From Pogostemon cablin (lineage: Eukaryota; Streptophyta; Magnoliopsida; Lamiales; Lamiaceae), in assembly GCA_023678885.1 (NCBI GenBank), contig CM043009.1, positions 20,887,117 through 20,951,116 on the forward strand: a stretch of 64,000 nucleotides of DNA. Reading direction: 5' to 3'. Under the pieces are notes generated by a model. It was not told the origin of the DNA and ran no database searches. It was given only the letters and a program-made list of their open reading frames with translations. Of the stretch, positions 1 to 11,492 are shown piece by piece (position 1 is the first letter of the stretch; each line of letters starts with the position of its first letter). A program made the position numbers and the translations under genes.

Positions 1-620
1 GTTGCATTATCTTATGAATTTATATAAAAATGCAATTGAAAACGAAGTAAATGAGTAATATACAAACAAAGTAATGATGATTACAGTTGATGTGACATTA
101 CTATTGAAAATATTAGTGACTGAATATGAAAGCTAGAAAATGGAAAACGAAAGCCGCAGCAATAACAATTTCATATTTTTGTCTGTTACATCTCCTATTT
201 CAAACGTTAGATTTCTACCCATGTATAAAAATCCCGCTTCAAACGAGTAGCAGACATGCGGGATTCTAGAACACTAGTGGAATTCAATGGCTGGAATAGG
301 AGATCAAACATAGTCTCGGAATGTAAGATCCTGTCCATGAACGACATAACTCAACTCGAATAAAGACAGTTGCAAAGCTAAAGATCACTTAGACTGTGTT
401 TGCGGTTTTGAAAACAGGATTTGGGTTTTAAAAATCCACATCTATTTTAGCTAGAATATTAAACACCTATGTCACACTATGGATCACGCATTCACAATAG
501 GTTAAGCTAATGATCAAGTACATTGTGAGAAAGTTCTGTTATCTTATCTGCATGTCTACTCTTTAGTCAATCCACGGATCTACGTATGTGATACAACTAA
601 CGTTCGATCTGATGCAACAG
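1..620 (+). other. Probable intron upstream of the kinase last exon
   Basis: No coding frame is visible on either strand. The stretch ends in an acceptor-like sequence (a pyrimidine-poor tract, then ...gatgcaacag) just before the kinase exon at 621. The earlier kinase exons are not here, so the intron must begin outside the window. That it is an intron is an inference from the exon that follows. Confidence 0.5.
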
Positions 621-929
621 AGACGACGGCTGATTTCCCATGCGAATGCAAAGAGCAAAAGTGAAAAGTTCCCTCCCCCACACCAAGATGGTGGTATAGG
701 TTATCCTCTGGGATCATCTCACCACATGGATCCCACCTTTGATCCACCTGATGTACCATTCAGCTCGTCGAATTTTGCCTACTCCAAAGACCCGATGCAG
801 ACATGGTCCGGCCCGTTGGTCGACGCTGGTGTTGTCGGGGCCCCAAGAAGGAAATCGAAGCCATCGAAGAAAGATCATCGAAAGGACAAGAGCTCGAGCC
901 GGAATAAGGAGAAAGATGAGACAATATGA
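621..929 (+). CDS. Last exon of a CDK-like serine/threonine kinase (At1g54610/IBS1-like), partial
   Basis: The exon encodes about 102 residues after the kinase domain and ends at TGA 927-929. Recognisable family motifs in order are RRRLISHANAKSKSEKFPPP, HQDGG.GYPLGSSHH, DPTFDPPDVPFSS, YSKDPMQTWSGPLVD and a basic Lys/Ser/Arg-rich tail. This is the conserved C-terminal extension of plant CDK-like (CRK/IBS1-type) protein kinases, where it normally follows ...EANAELQ.NID. The frame stays open upstream to an ATG at 588, but that stretch is probably intron; 621 is chosen because the family motif starts there after an AG. The kinase domain is outside the window, so activity cannot be judged. The exon shows no stops or frameshifts, so it may belong to a functional gene. 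Pseudogene exons of the same family lie at 39493-39878 on the other strand. Confidence 0.8.
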   Translation, partial: RRRLISHANAKSKSEKFPPPHQDGGIGYPLGSSHHMDPTFDPPDVPFSSSNFAYSKDPMQTWSGPLVDAGVVGAPRRKSKPSKKDHRKDKSSSRNKEKDETI

Positions 930-1727
930 CATGGATCAATCTCTGTTTCTTTATACAACTACACTGCCAATTCTGTGTTATATATCGTTGCCGGGAACTT
1001 ATCATATTGTTTTAAGAGGTTAAAGTATCTGTTTTCTAGTTTCTTTCAATTTTTTTTCTCTATTCTTGTAAACAAGGGCACTTTTTTTTTCTTTTTTTTT
1101 TTAATGAATTGTTAATGTCAAAAAAATTTATTCCCTCCTTTGATCAAAATGTAATTTCTTTAATTTCAAAACACTCGTGTATACAAGTTTTATTGTTTCA
1201 AATTCATTAAATTACACCATATTTGTTTATGGTGTTGAAATTGCGTTTTAGTTACCAAAGTCTAAATTAGGTTTTCAAAACAACCTATACTCATTTACAA
1301 TACTCTCTAGTGCATTGGAATTTTTTTGCTTTTTATATGGGGATAAAGGGGTATTATAAATTTTCAATTTTCTAAATTTATAACAAACAAGCAAGCCGTA
1401 ATAGTATGTCTTTTTCATTTTATAAATAATTAGATGAATATATAAAAACCATAAGAATCTTATTTTAATTTAATATACATAGTATATAATTTGATGAATA
1501 TAAATCTTGAATAATTTATTTTTAATTATACTTTTGCTCGAATTTAAATTTAATTTTTATGTATACAATATATTAAAAATGATTTAATTTGAATAAAAAA
1601 GTCCCTTCCTCCCTAAAGTTCTTAATGATGGCAGGATGCCAACTCCTTAAATTATTTTTAAATCTCTTGCTAATTGTGTTTTGTTTAATTTGAGTCTCTC
1701 ATTCTTGAAATTTTCTTTTCTCACAAG
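930..1727. other. 3' flank of the kinase exon, AT-rich spacer
   Basis: The first ~150 bases after the stop look like a 3' UTR, with T-rich runs and ATGAATTG-type sites. The rest is AT-rich spacer with no coding frame that I can support. Confidence 0.5.
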
Positions 1728-1845
1728 AAGATTTGAAGTTAAAGATTGAGAGTTTGAGGCTGTTCTTGTCAGCTACGATTTTCTTGATGTTGAATTGTAT
1801 AAGAAAGCAAGGAATATGGAAGCACCGAAGCGGCAGGACTGAAAT
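1728..1845 (+). pseudogene. Short F-box/LRR-type fragment
   Basis: A frame encoding KIESLRLFLSA is followed, after a frame change, by DFLDVELYKKARNMEAPK. The first part matches the KIESFRLFM segment of the longer F-box/LRR pseudogene at 13683-15052. Only about 120 bases are recognisable and the frame is broken, so this is a scrap rather than a gene. Confidence 0.35.
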
Positions 1846-2158
1846 TGGATACAAGGATCAAAAAAATATAGTTGCACATGTATCAGATAGCATTAGAAAA
1901 GTTTTACAGAAAGATATCTATTTTTTCTTAAATGAGTATATATATCTAAATATTTTATATAACAATACTTTCAAACTTAGATAATTTTGTAAAAACAAAG
2001 GTGAGATACATGATTATTTAATTTATTTAAATTAAATTATAATTTGACAACAAAAAAGGACCATCTTTCTTTCTTATTATTTTTTAAGGACATCACTTAT
2101 ATTGCCCATTTTCGCCATACAACATCAAGTTTGCCTTAATTTTTGAAAAACATCTTAT

Positions 2159-2717
2159 TTGTCTGATTTTTGTGTGTATACCCGATTTTACCCCCTGACA
2201 CATTCAGTTATATTCCCATTCTTTTTGGAAAATCCGAAAAGTGGGTGGCAGTTATTTTTGACCGCTTTTACTGGAATAAAAAAGTGGGGAGAATCTTTGA
2301 CCACTTATCTCAAAATTTCAAAACCTGCTTACACGGTCTCTTTCTTTCTCTTTCTCTCTCTCCCTCTCGTCGATTTTTCTTTCTCTTTCTCTCACTCTCG
2401 AATTCTCAATTTATTTCGCGGACACAGCTCTCCCTCCGACTATATATGCACGCTTCCCTCATCATCTCCACGTCGAAAAGTTGCAGAACCAAATATGAAA
2501 AATTAGGTATGATAGTATTTCAATTTGGGGGTTTAGGGTTTTATGGATTCATCAGAATTTTGCTTGTAAATTAGGGGGAATAGATTTTTTTCGCATAAGT
2601 CGTTTGTATATCTGTATGATTTAGTGCAATTCAGTGTATGTTGATTTAGTGTAATTGAGTTTAATCTGATCCTCCGTCGAGGAATTAGTTGGATTTTATT
2701 ATTGTTGATGTAGGAAG
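2159..2717 (+). promoter_or_regulatory. Leader-like exon and intron start of an unidentified, decapitated gene
   Basis: A strongly pyrimidine-rich tract (2335-2400, TC-rich as in plant core promoters and 5' leaders) leads to a short region ending in AAATTAG|GTATGA near 2506, a plausible donor site. A T-rich intron-like stretch with TTTAGGGTTTT follows. Open frames here (2159-2506, 2170-2574) are low complexity and not convincing proteins. The intron-like sequence is cut at 2718 by a Copia LTR, and no continuation exon was found after it. The assignment is by composition only. Confidence 0.3.
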
Positions 2718-4089
2718 TGTTGGCGTTCGATCGTTTGGTTAACGTGAACCGTTAGGGTTCCATACGTTTCTAACAAACAGTGGAAGCAAGATAACAAGAA
2801 ACGTATTACCTTTCACCAGAGTACGCTGAAGAAGATAGATTCTCGCTACCAGCCTGCGAAGCGTCACGGTTTTGGCCATAACTTCTCCGATTGGGATGAT
2901 CTACGTACCAAAATGATCCTCACTTCCGTAGATTTCCATCAGTATATCACACGTTCATTTTGGATGTCTGTATGATTTTATAAATATCGTAGAAGGTGGC
3001 GGACAGCAGCAGCAAATGACCTTCCGGTCTTCTGCTGTATTCCCAAGTCCGATCCTGATGTCGTGTGGGCGACGATCTTTAGGATCTCCTCAATCTGCTC
3101 TCTACCATCTCTAACGTGTTTTAGGCGTGTGTATTAGGGTTCCAGAAAAGTTGAGGTGACTTATATATGCGCTACAGCAGGGACCAGGAGGAGAAATTAG
3201 AGTCGGGCCTCCATTGAGCTTAAGTATTCAAGCTTAGCCTAAAGCTTATACTTAAGTCCAATAATAATAATATATTCCACTAAAATATTATTACTGCACT
3301 GCTGCTCTAATCCCAAAATTACGTTTTGGGCTCCTTCTTATTATGAGCCCGTTAATCTCCCAATGTTTAAGATATACAATGTTCATTAATTAATTAAGTT
3401 ACTGATAACTCCATTAATTAATATCTCATCCGAGAGTAGTACCACTCAACCTCATTATCGTGCCGGAATAAATTCCACCTGCAGGGTTTACACGATAATC
3501 CTTATGAGCTCCTCAAGGGGAAATCATCAACTTATAATGGACACGGATTCCTTCTACAATCAACAGCACACCATAGAGACAATACTATTTCTCTACTCAC
3601 CGAGTTTGTTGATTTAATATATAAATCTCACTCATTGATGAATCAAAGAAATACATAATGCCTTACGTGTCGAGGTTATTGCATAGGGATTAAGATCACG
3701 AACATCCATAATAACTGAGATCAAGTTCTCCTATATAGTCAGTATAAGTTGAACGATCTCATGCGGTCCTGCTCAATACACACAAGTGCACTAATGTGAT
3801 TCTATAGCCAAGACAAGCTAATACCAAACCACACTACAACCATCCCGATAGAGATTCCCTGTCTATCTCGATTGTGAGCCTCTGTTTATACTTTATAAAG
3901 AAACTGATAATATGATCTTCCGCGTGTTGTCGCACAACATATTATCTACAGTATAAAGTAAGTGGATTATCGCATCGAACATATAAATAAATTACAAGAC
4001 ACAATCATTTGATCATATGATTCTCATTTCAAATAAATTATTATAACATTATTCATACTAAAGCTAGACTTTTAGTATACAATTCAACA
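2718..4089 (-). repeat. Copia LTR, related to the 24.6-33.0 kb element
   Basis: It starts TGTTGGCGTTCGATCG and ends TACAATTCAACA, and it shares many blocks with the LTRs at 24629-25830 and 31758-32959 (GGGACCAGGAGGAGAAATT, the TAATAATAATATA block, CTTCCGCGTGTTGTCGCACA). It is longer (1372 bp against 1202) and clearly diverged, so it is a relative rather than the same subfamily. About 14 bases after the end (ATTTTCCACTTAT) resemble the polypurine-tract side of that family, so this is a 3' LTR with a trace of internal DNA, oriented minus. No target duplication was found. Confidence 0.8.
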
Positions 4090-4225
4090 ATTTTCCACTT
4101 ATTTGTGAGACGGGTTGTGAGACGGGTCAACCCATTACTAAAGTATGCTTATTTAATATGTAAAGTATCTATATTTGTAATTAAAGTATGTCAATAATAA
4201 ATTTTATTATAACACTCTAAAATCA

Positions 4226-4626
4226 TACTCCCTCCGTCCCGCATCAAGGGTGCATTTTGCTTTTTGGCACGTAGATTAAGGAGTATTATTATTTAATGGG
4301 TAGTGTGTAGTTGTATTAGTGTGAGTGTGGACCCCATATTTTAATTGTATTAGAAAAAGTGTATGGGTCACATTTGTATAAAAAAGAAAAGATGATCATT
4401 TGGGTGGGACGACCAAAATGGCAAAATGAAACCCTAGCATTGTGTGTGTATAATGGGAATCGAACACGGGACTACCTACTTATTGGTCAAAACCACTTGG
4501 CCATTCATAAACTCAACGAGCATACCACATACTCCTTCCGTCCCGTCCATATTGCACCATTTACTGTACCTTTTGTGAGAACTTTATTCAATCAGATGAT
4601 GCAATTTGACCGGGACGGAGGGAGTA
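4226..4626. mobile_element. Stowaway-type MITE, probably composite
   Basis: It begins TACTCCCTCCGTCCCG and ends CGGGACGGAGGGAGTA, the classical Tc1/mariner Stowaway termini with TA at each edge. A second internal terminus (TACTCCTTCCGTCCCG) lies near 4530, which suggests that one MITE sits at the end of another. The 92-residue frame at 4359-4637 is a shadow of this repeat. Confidence 0.75.
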
Positions 4627-5872
4627 CTATATACTAAATATTTTTAAATCTCAGGGCCCACCGCCACCCATACATGAATCCATCCTGATCAAAATATTCC
4701 ACCATTCAACAATCTCTCCTCCATCGGAAAACGCCTACACTATAATAATAAAGAATATAATTATTTCTCTAAATAATTTCTCAACTTCATCAAACTCCCT
4801 GACTTTGACTAATTCCCCAAATAACCAAATTCCAAGAAACAACATTTTTTTCAGGCATTTCATTATTTCATTGTGATGATCCTCCAAGTTCAATTTGGTT
4901 TAGATGAAAAAAGTTATTCCAATGAATTACCTCTTCACATCATTCTTTGACATATTAAAAAAATAAGTCCAAAATCCCCGTTGCATAGTGGAAATATCAT
5001 TTAGTTAAATAGAAAGAAAATTGTGCAATCTCTATTCCAAATTTAAAAAGAAAAAGGTAAAATGGTTAGAGTCGTGCAGATCCATCAATAAGCCTTTGAA
5101 ACTTTTTAAGGCATGATCTTATTTCATCATCAATGGATTACAGAGTACAGACATACCTTATGCAATTTCTATAACCTTGTTTGATCCAAGAAAAAAATCT
5201 GAGGCACAAATCGAGATGATATTAATAAAATTTTATGATCTTATAAAGATATACATACTGGAAGAAAAAATAATAATAATCAAAGGCAACCATGTGTAAA
5301 TAATACTCCTATAAAATTCAAAAAATTATTCGTTAATGATTTTTAAAGAAGATCAAAAGAAACTTGTCAAATTTAATTTACCAATATATGCTGGAACATC
5401 TTGAAATAATCCAAAATTTCATCACAAAAACATTAAAATAAGCATGGCTAAAAAACCCATGGCAAAAACTTAAACATCACCCGTGGAACCATGAGAGTGA
5501 GACACCATTTACTGTAGATTGTAGATACTAAATTCTCTAAAACATAAAAGGGAAGCATCATCTATCTACATGTATAGATATATGACTATTATGTGTTTAC
5601 TACACCAAGGAATTTCAATGGACAAATAGCCAATATATAAATATTGAGAATTGAAGTTTTAAGGTATTTGAATTTTAAGAGTTTCCAAATAAATTGGTGA
5701 TAGGAAGATGAGTTGAATTGAATTCAAAAGGTTTATACAATAATTATTGATAATTAATACTATAAATTAAACTTTTGCTAATAATAAAATAAATAATAAG
5801 GTTATAAAAGTAAATGAAAAAATAGTAAAAGGACATGGGAATAAAAAGTTTCTCAAATCCTTTGTACTTTTA

Positions 5873-5946
<74 letters not shown>

Positions 5947-6638
5947 TTGTAATGGATTTTGTGACCGTGTATGTTTAGAAAGGTTTTTTGCATCACAAAT
6001 TGCGTTACAAAAATATTACTCCATTTTTTTTTTAAATTTTTTGTCGATTTCTTTTCGTTACAATTCTGTCATAAATTTTTTTTCTTAATAATTAAGTTAA
6101 ATTAAATATAATATAGAATATATATAATATGTGTTAAGAATTGACCCAAAAAATTAGCTGACCAAATGATTAACACATGAGCCATAAGGCTCATCCTCTT
6201 ACACACGTTCTCTAGAAAAACTTGGAATTTTCAAAGAGTTAAAAGGGAAAAAGGCAAATTTTGTAATCTAGACACCACAAGCAAAGGTGGTTCGAGCTTG
6301 GGTGCGGCTGGTTTGGGTCTTGATCAGAGTGGCACTTACTTTTTTTTTTTTTTTTTTTTCGGATTTAGTGATGGAAATTAATAATATATCACAATAGGTT
6401 TATGTCACAATTTCCATCACAAATCACCATAATCAACATCCGTCACTATAAATTTTTGTCACAATTGATTGTAAACCATGAAAGGGCAACCGATGTGTTT
6501 CGTCACTAAATCCACCATAAATTTGATAATTCCATTACAACATCCTTCACTAATGACCAACTTTATTTATTTATTTTTTATATGGCACCATTTAATTTAA
6601 TATAATAAAACACTGTTCTTTTAATACACGTGGAATAA
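4627..6638. other. AT-rich intergenic spacer
   Basis: No gene can be supported. The stretch holds the (TTA)n tract at 5878-5946 and, around 6360-6540, short sequences such as GTCACAATTTCCATCAC and CGTCACTAAATCCACC that look like a decayed DNA transposon which I cannot classify. Confidence 0.5.
5878..5946. repeat. (TTA)n microsatellite
   Basis: About 23 uninterrupted ATT/TTA triplets. Similar shorter tracts occur at 10066-10082, 10314-10358 and 11448-11464 inside the LTR element at 9158-11487. Confidence 0.95.
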
Positions 6639-6887
6639 TACTTCTTCCATCTTATTCAAATAACACACTTTCCATTTTGCATTGTTCTATAAAAGTTTGC
6701 ACTTTCTTAAAAAAGTAAAAAGTCAAACACAATTACCATTCCCCATACACTTTATTTAAAAAAAGAAAAAACCCCTACATATCATTTATTTATTACTAAA
6801 AAATATCATAATACCCCTAAAAGTTATCACTTTCTTAATCTCCATGCCGAAAAGAAGTGTACAAATTTTCTTGGGACGGAGAGAGTA
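6639..6887. mobile_element. Stowaway-like MITE
   Basis: The termini are TACTTCTTCCATCTTATTC on the left and CTTGGGACGGAGAGAGTA on the right, in the expected inverted arrangement and 249 bp apart. The left terminus has drifted from CTCCCTCCGTCC. Confidence 0.6.
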
Positions 6888-7266
6888 TATTTTTTTATTG
6901 GTAAAATGAATTTTATTAATGAATATGAGCACTACTAACTTTTCATAAATTCTTTTGGTTTTTTCAATGCACTCACTAACACCTTGAATCTTTCACTACA
7001 AAATTAACTTCACAGTCTGCCTTTTAATTCCTCAACTAGTTATAATATTTGTATGAATAAAGAGAAGAGAATTTGCGAAATGGGTAGATGGGAAGAGAAT
7101 ACATAAAATTGGACATGAAGATGAAAAAGAGAACTATTTGGCAGAGAATTTAATAAATTCAATATACTTAGTCTTTAATGAACAATACTAATTAAAAAGA
7201 AAAATTGAAAGATATTTGAAATGGAAAGAGTGACAAAAGCATACTATTTTATTGGCATGCATATAA

Positions 7267-7334
7267 CATTTTAACATAAAATCGTGAATTAATTTACACC
7301 CATTTTAACAGAAAATCGTGAATTAATTTACACC
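7267..7334. repeat. Two tandem 34-bp units
   Basis: Two head-to-tail copies of a 34-bp unit (7267-7300, 7301-7334) beginning CATTTTAACA and differing at one base. It looks like a recent replication-slippage duplication in spacer DNA. Confidence 0.9.
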
Positions 7335-7460
7335 CATACATACGTAGAATCATATCTCTTCTTTCATTATTTCAATTGCTTATATGGCTGTGAATTTATA
7401 AGAACATAAAAAAGAATTAAAGTTTCAATTATCTATGGGATTAATTAATTGTGTGATTGG

Positions 7461-7846
7461 GATAATAGTCTAAATTGGGTATGTAATTTTTAAATTTAGT
7501 CTTTTAATTTTGGTTCAATTTGAAAATGGTAATATTTAAATAACCAAATGCGGTTATTACATTTTAATCGTTTATTTGCCCTAATTCTTTTTTCTTTTAT
7601 TAAATCCAATTTTGATATTTTTAACTTTTTATTTTTCAATTTAATCTTTTATGTGAATTTTAGTCCCATAATTTTTTTAAAAAAACTAATTTTAGTCCTT
7701 CCTAAAAAATTTCGAACTGAAAGTTTTGTAAAGATTTTACAAAATGTAACAGGTCTAAAATCATTACACAAGAACTAAAATCGAAAAAAAAAAGTTACAA
7801 GATTAAAATTAGATTTAATCATAATTACATGACTAATATTCATAAT
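7461..7846. repeat. Diverged inverted-repeat (foldback) element
   Basis: The left end (AGTCTAAATTGGGTATGTAA) is loosely complementary to the right end around 7790-7846 (GTTACAAGATTAAAATTAGA and ATTACATGACTAATATT). It has the wording of 'taaattgggac' foldback MITEs. The match is imperfect and no target duplication was established. Confidence 0.35.
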
Positions 7847-8215
7847 ATATTATCTCACACCATACATATTAATAATTTTACTAAGATATTTTAAATTATA
7901 ATTAATATTTAAATTGTAGTATCTGATTTCATATCAATTTTGCAGTCATGCCCATCTTATAATCATGCTAAAAAATAAGGCTAATGTGCCCTAGATAAGA
8001 TAGGGTGCATCCATATACAAATATAACAAAAAATATATATACAATTATGAGCAAAAATGTATACAATTTAATTGTTATTTTTTAATGAAAAATTGAGTGT
8101 AAAAAAATATACAATTATTAAAAAATATATATACACTACTAAATAAAAAGTTATACACATATGAATGTTAGTTTTCAATTAAAAATGATAGGAGTAATAT
8201 TTTTAATAAAAATAA

Positions 8216-8500
8216 TACTCCCTCCGTCCTAGACTTATGTTTATCAGTACTGTAGATATGGAGTTTAAGAAAAGTTGCTTTTTGACTAACTTTATTGACT
8301 TTTTAGGGGTATTGTGGTATTTTTAGGTAATAAATAAATTATAAAGTATGTTATGTATATTAGATGAGAATGATATTTTTGAAATTGAGATGACTTTTGA
8401 GGTTGTTGGTTAATGTAAAGTTTCCTTTTTTGGGTGATGAATATAAGTGTGGGATGAACTAAAACGGAAAGTGTAAACATAAGTGTGGGATAGAAGAGTA
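8216..8500. mobile_element. Stowaway-type MITE
   Basis: It begins TACTCCCTCCGTCCTAGACT and ends GTGTGGGATAGAAGAGTA. The subterminal ACTTATGTTTA and its complement TAAACATAAGT are also inverted. The small minus-strand frame at 8292-8480 is a shadow. Confidence 0.75.
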
Positions 8501-8639
8501 ACTGTTTAATACAACATAAAATGGTCCAACCTTAGACCAATCTTATTAGCCACCAACGGTTTGGGCAAAAAAATACCTAATTTTTAACAAACCGCGCGCA
8601 GAATTAAAGCCTCATTCTAATATTAGGCCGAAAAATACC

Positions 8640-8724
8640 TATTCCCTCTGTCTCAAGACAGTTTTCACACCTTCTCTGTAAATTACAAAGGAGATGTGAA
8701 AGCTCTGTTGGAACGGAGGGAGTA
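8640..8724. mobile_element. Miniature 85-bp hairpin MITE
   Basis: It begins TATTCCCTCTGTCTCAAGAC and ends GGAACGGAGGGAGTA. Almost the whole length pairs as a hairpin (TTTTCACACCTTCTC against GGAGATGTGAAAG). It sits between two direct copies of a ~65-bp host sequence (about 8577-8639 and 8725-8788). Confidence 0.7.
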
Positions 8725-8841
8725 ATTTTTAACAGACCGCAGAATTAAAGCCTCACCCTAATATAGGGCCAAAAAATACCAATTTTTTTAGGGTTAATCA
8801 GGCTAGCATCGGTGGGATTTTTGGTTCTGTTAATTCTCTCT

Positions 8842-9157
8842 GGCCGCGACTAACCACACACACCATTTTAACACATACACCTATTACTCAATACACCAAT
8901 CAAAATTATATATACACCCACTTCACTTTTACAATTATACTCTTTGAATTTTAAATACTATTACTTATTCATTTAAAACAAAAATTATTTTATACACCAC
9001 TCCCAAATAATTTCATACACCCATCCTATCTTCTCATTTAACACAACACACGCCATGAAGAAAAAATAAGGAAGAAGAGAAGGAAGAAAAAAGAGAAAGA
9101 AGAAAGAGAAGAAACTTTGTCTTGCCACGCTAAATCAATTTAATGGCAGATGAAAAC
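8842..9157 (+). repeat. Left inverted arm of the foldback element, outer part
   Basis: It is complementary to 13320-13575. Shared blocks include the purine-rich AAGAAGAGAAGG tract and CAATTTAATGGCAGATGAAA. The arm resumes at 11493 after the LTR element. Confidence 0.85.
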
Positions 9158-10093
9158 TGTCACTCCCCAATTTTCATTAAGTAAAAGAGGATATTTTATT
9201 CATAATTCTTTGAAAATATTAACTCTCAAGAGAGGCGTGAACAATAAATATAATTAATAAAATATCAAAAATTATTTAAAATTATTACGAAAGATATAAT
9301 TTAAGTTTTATAAAACATCTTGCGCAATGCATCCGCCCTAATACGCCGTCATAAAATCTACATGTAAAGGATTTAGAAATGGAAAGGGTGAGCAAACCAC
9401 CGCTCAGTAGGAGTGACTTCAATGATTGCATATGCTAATATATATAAGTAAGAAAAATGTATACATAATAAAATAATATGATGTGGCAGTCGATAAAATA
9501 TGTGTCAACAACAGCTCAAAGTCCGCCAATATTTCAATTAGCATCGGCTCCAGCTGCATCCGATAATATATCAATTAGTATCGAACTGCAAATGTGAAAA
9601 TATTTTCCAATGGTATATACATGTCCATTATGTAGACACATTAACAATAACAATCATAAACATGGAATGTAATAATACTTCGTGAAGAGTAGAATTACCC
9701 CTACATTATAAGTGTTACTGAAAATAGAACTGCCCATGACATCATAAATACATGACTCTTACACTCTCCTTTCTTTATTTCTTTTTTTCTTTCTATCTCT
9801 TAATCAAATTATGTATGTGATGTCAATTAGGAAAGTGGAGCATATTTATATATACATAGTGATGTTTTGTAGGTTATTATTAGCTATTGATAGAATTTAT
9901 CGATAGAATTTCTTGTAGATAGAGCGTGTCTTTCTCCCTCATCACAATTTATGTATTAATTTTACATAAGAAGAGAACTAGGCTACGTATTGTTTAGTAT
10001 TGTTTAGCTGAATAGTTACCTTAACAAACTTATGATGTGTCTTACCTACGTAGTTTTATTTATTTATTATTATTATTATTATTGGATGTTACA
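9158..10093 (-). repeat. 3' LTR (element orientation) of the small LTR element
   Basis: Direct repeat of 10587-11487, 936 bp. The TG..CA ends are intact. It is longer than its partner mainly through extra bases in the AT-rich middle. Confidence 0.8.
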
Positions 10094-10304
10094 ATGTACC
10101 TTCCTAAAAATAATTTCGCCCTTGAAATTCACATATTTATATTCTCTTAAAAGTTCATCATCATTGTCTTTCTCCCTCACCACAATTTATGTATTAATTA
10201 TACATAAGAAGAGAACTAGGCTACGTATTGCTTAGTATTGTTTACGTGGCTGAATAGTTACCTTAACAAACTTATGATGTGAGCCTTACCTACGTAGTTT
10301 TATT

Positions 10305-10358
<54 letters not shown>

Positions 10359-10586
10359 GGATGTTACAATGTACCCTCCTAAAAATAATTTCGCCCTCAA
10401 AATTCACATATTTATATTCTCTTAAAAGTTCCTCATCATTAAACTGAAGGTGTAATTAAATAATACTACTTCGTACCTCAATGAAGAAGACTTCATGTAG
10501 CAAGTGGATGCATCGTGAATATAATTATAAAATATTTATTTTAAAAATACAAGTCTACAGAACCGTAGACCTGCTCTGATACCATT

Positions 10587-11487
10587 TGTCATGCCCCAAT
10601 TTTTATTAAGTAGAAGAGGAGATTTTATTCATAATTCTTTGAAAATAACTCTCAAGAGAGGCAGAACAATAAATATAATGAATAAAATATTGAAAATTAT
10701 TTAAAATTATATAATTTAAAATTTATAAAAACATCTTGCGCAACGCATCCGGCCCAATACGCCGTCATAAAATCTACCTCTAAAGGATTTAAAAATGGAA
10801 AGGGTAAGCAAATCACCGCTCAGTAGAAGTGACTTCAATGATTGCCTATGCTAATATATATAAGTAAGAAAAATGTATACATAATAAAATAATATGATGT
10901 GGCAGTCGATAAAATATGTGTTAACGACGGCTCAAAGTCCGCTAATATATCAATTAGCGCTGGCTCCGACTGCGTCCGACAATATATCAATTAGTATCGA
11001 ACTACAAATGTGAAAATATTTTCCAATGGTATATACATGTCCGTTACGTACACACATTAACAATAGCAATGGTATATACATGTCCATACATTATAAGTGT
11101 TACTGAAAATAGAGCACGACATCATAATTACATGACTATTACACTCTCCTTTCTTCATTTCTTTTTTTTTTCTTTTTCTCTCTTAATCAAATTATGTGTG
11201 TGATGTCAATTAAGAAAGTGGAGCATATTTATATATATACAATGAAGCTTTGTAGGTCATTATTAGCTATTGATAGAATTTCTTGTAGATAGTGCGTGTC
11301 TTTCTACCTCACCACAATTTATGTGTCAATTATACATAAGAAGAGAACAAGGCTACATATTGCTTATTATTGTTTATGTGGCTGAATAGTTATCTTAACA
11401 AACTTATGATGTGAGTCTTACCTACGTAGTTTTATTTATTTATTTATTATTATTATTATTATTATACCTAAATTTTGGGATGTTACA
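10587..11487 (-). repeat. 5' LTR (element orientation) of the small LTR element
   Basis: A 901-bp repeat adjacent to the tRNA-Met primer-binding site at 10573-10584. It ends AAATTTTGGGATGTTACA. Confidence 0.8.
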
Positions 11488-11492
11488 AAAAC

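Larger units (their letters stand above)
9158..11487 (-). mobile_element. Small non-autonomous LTR retrotransposon
   Basis: Two direct repeats, 9158-10093 and 10587-11487, begin TGTCA(C/T)(T/G)CCCCAATTTT and end GGATGTTACA, so they are TG..CA LTRs. A primer-binding site complementary to initiator tRNA-Met (read on minus, TGGTATCAGAGC) is at 10573-10584, next to the right LTR, which places the element on the minus strand. Target duplication AAAAC is at 9153-9157 and 11488-11492. The internal region is under 500 bp, has no gag or pol, and contains a second copy of the LTR 3' segment (about 10163-10374), an internal tandem duplication. It is a TRIM-like element inserted into the left arm of the foldback element. 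Confidence 0.85.

Noticed and set aside
265..285. XbaI, SpeI and EcoRI-like sites in a row (TCTAGA..ACTAGT..GAATTC), resembling a vector polylinker
   Set aside because: The order and spacing do not follow a known polylinker beyond these sites, and flanking DNA is ordinary AT-rich plant sequence. Treated as chance, although vector screening would settle it.
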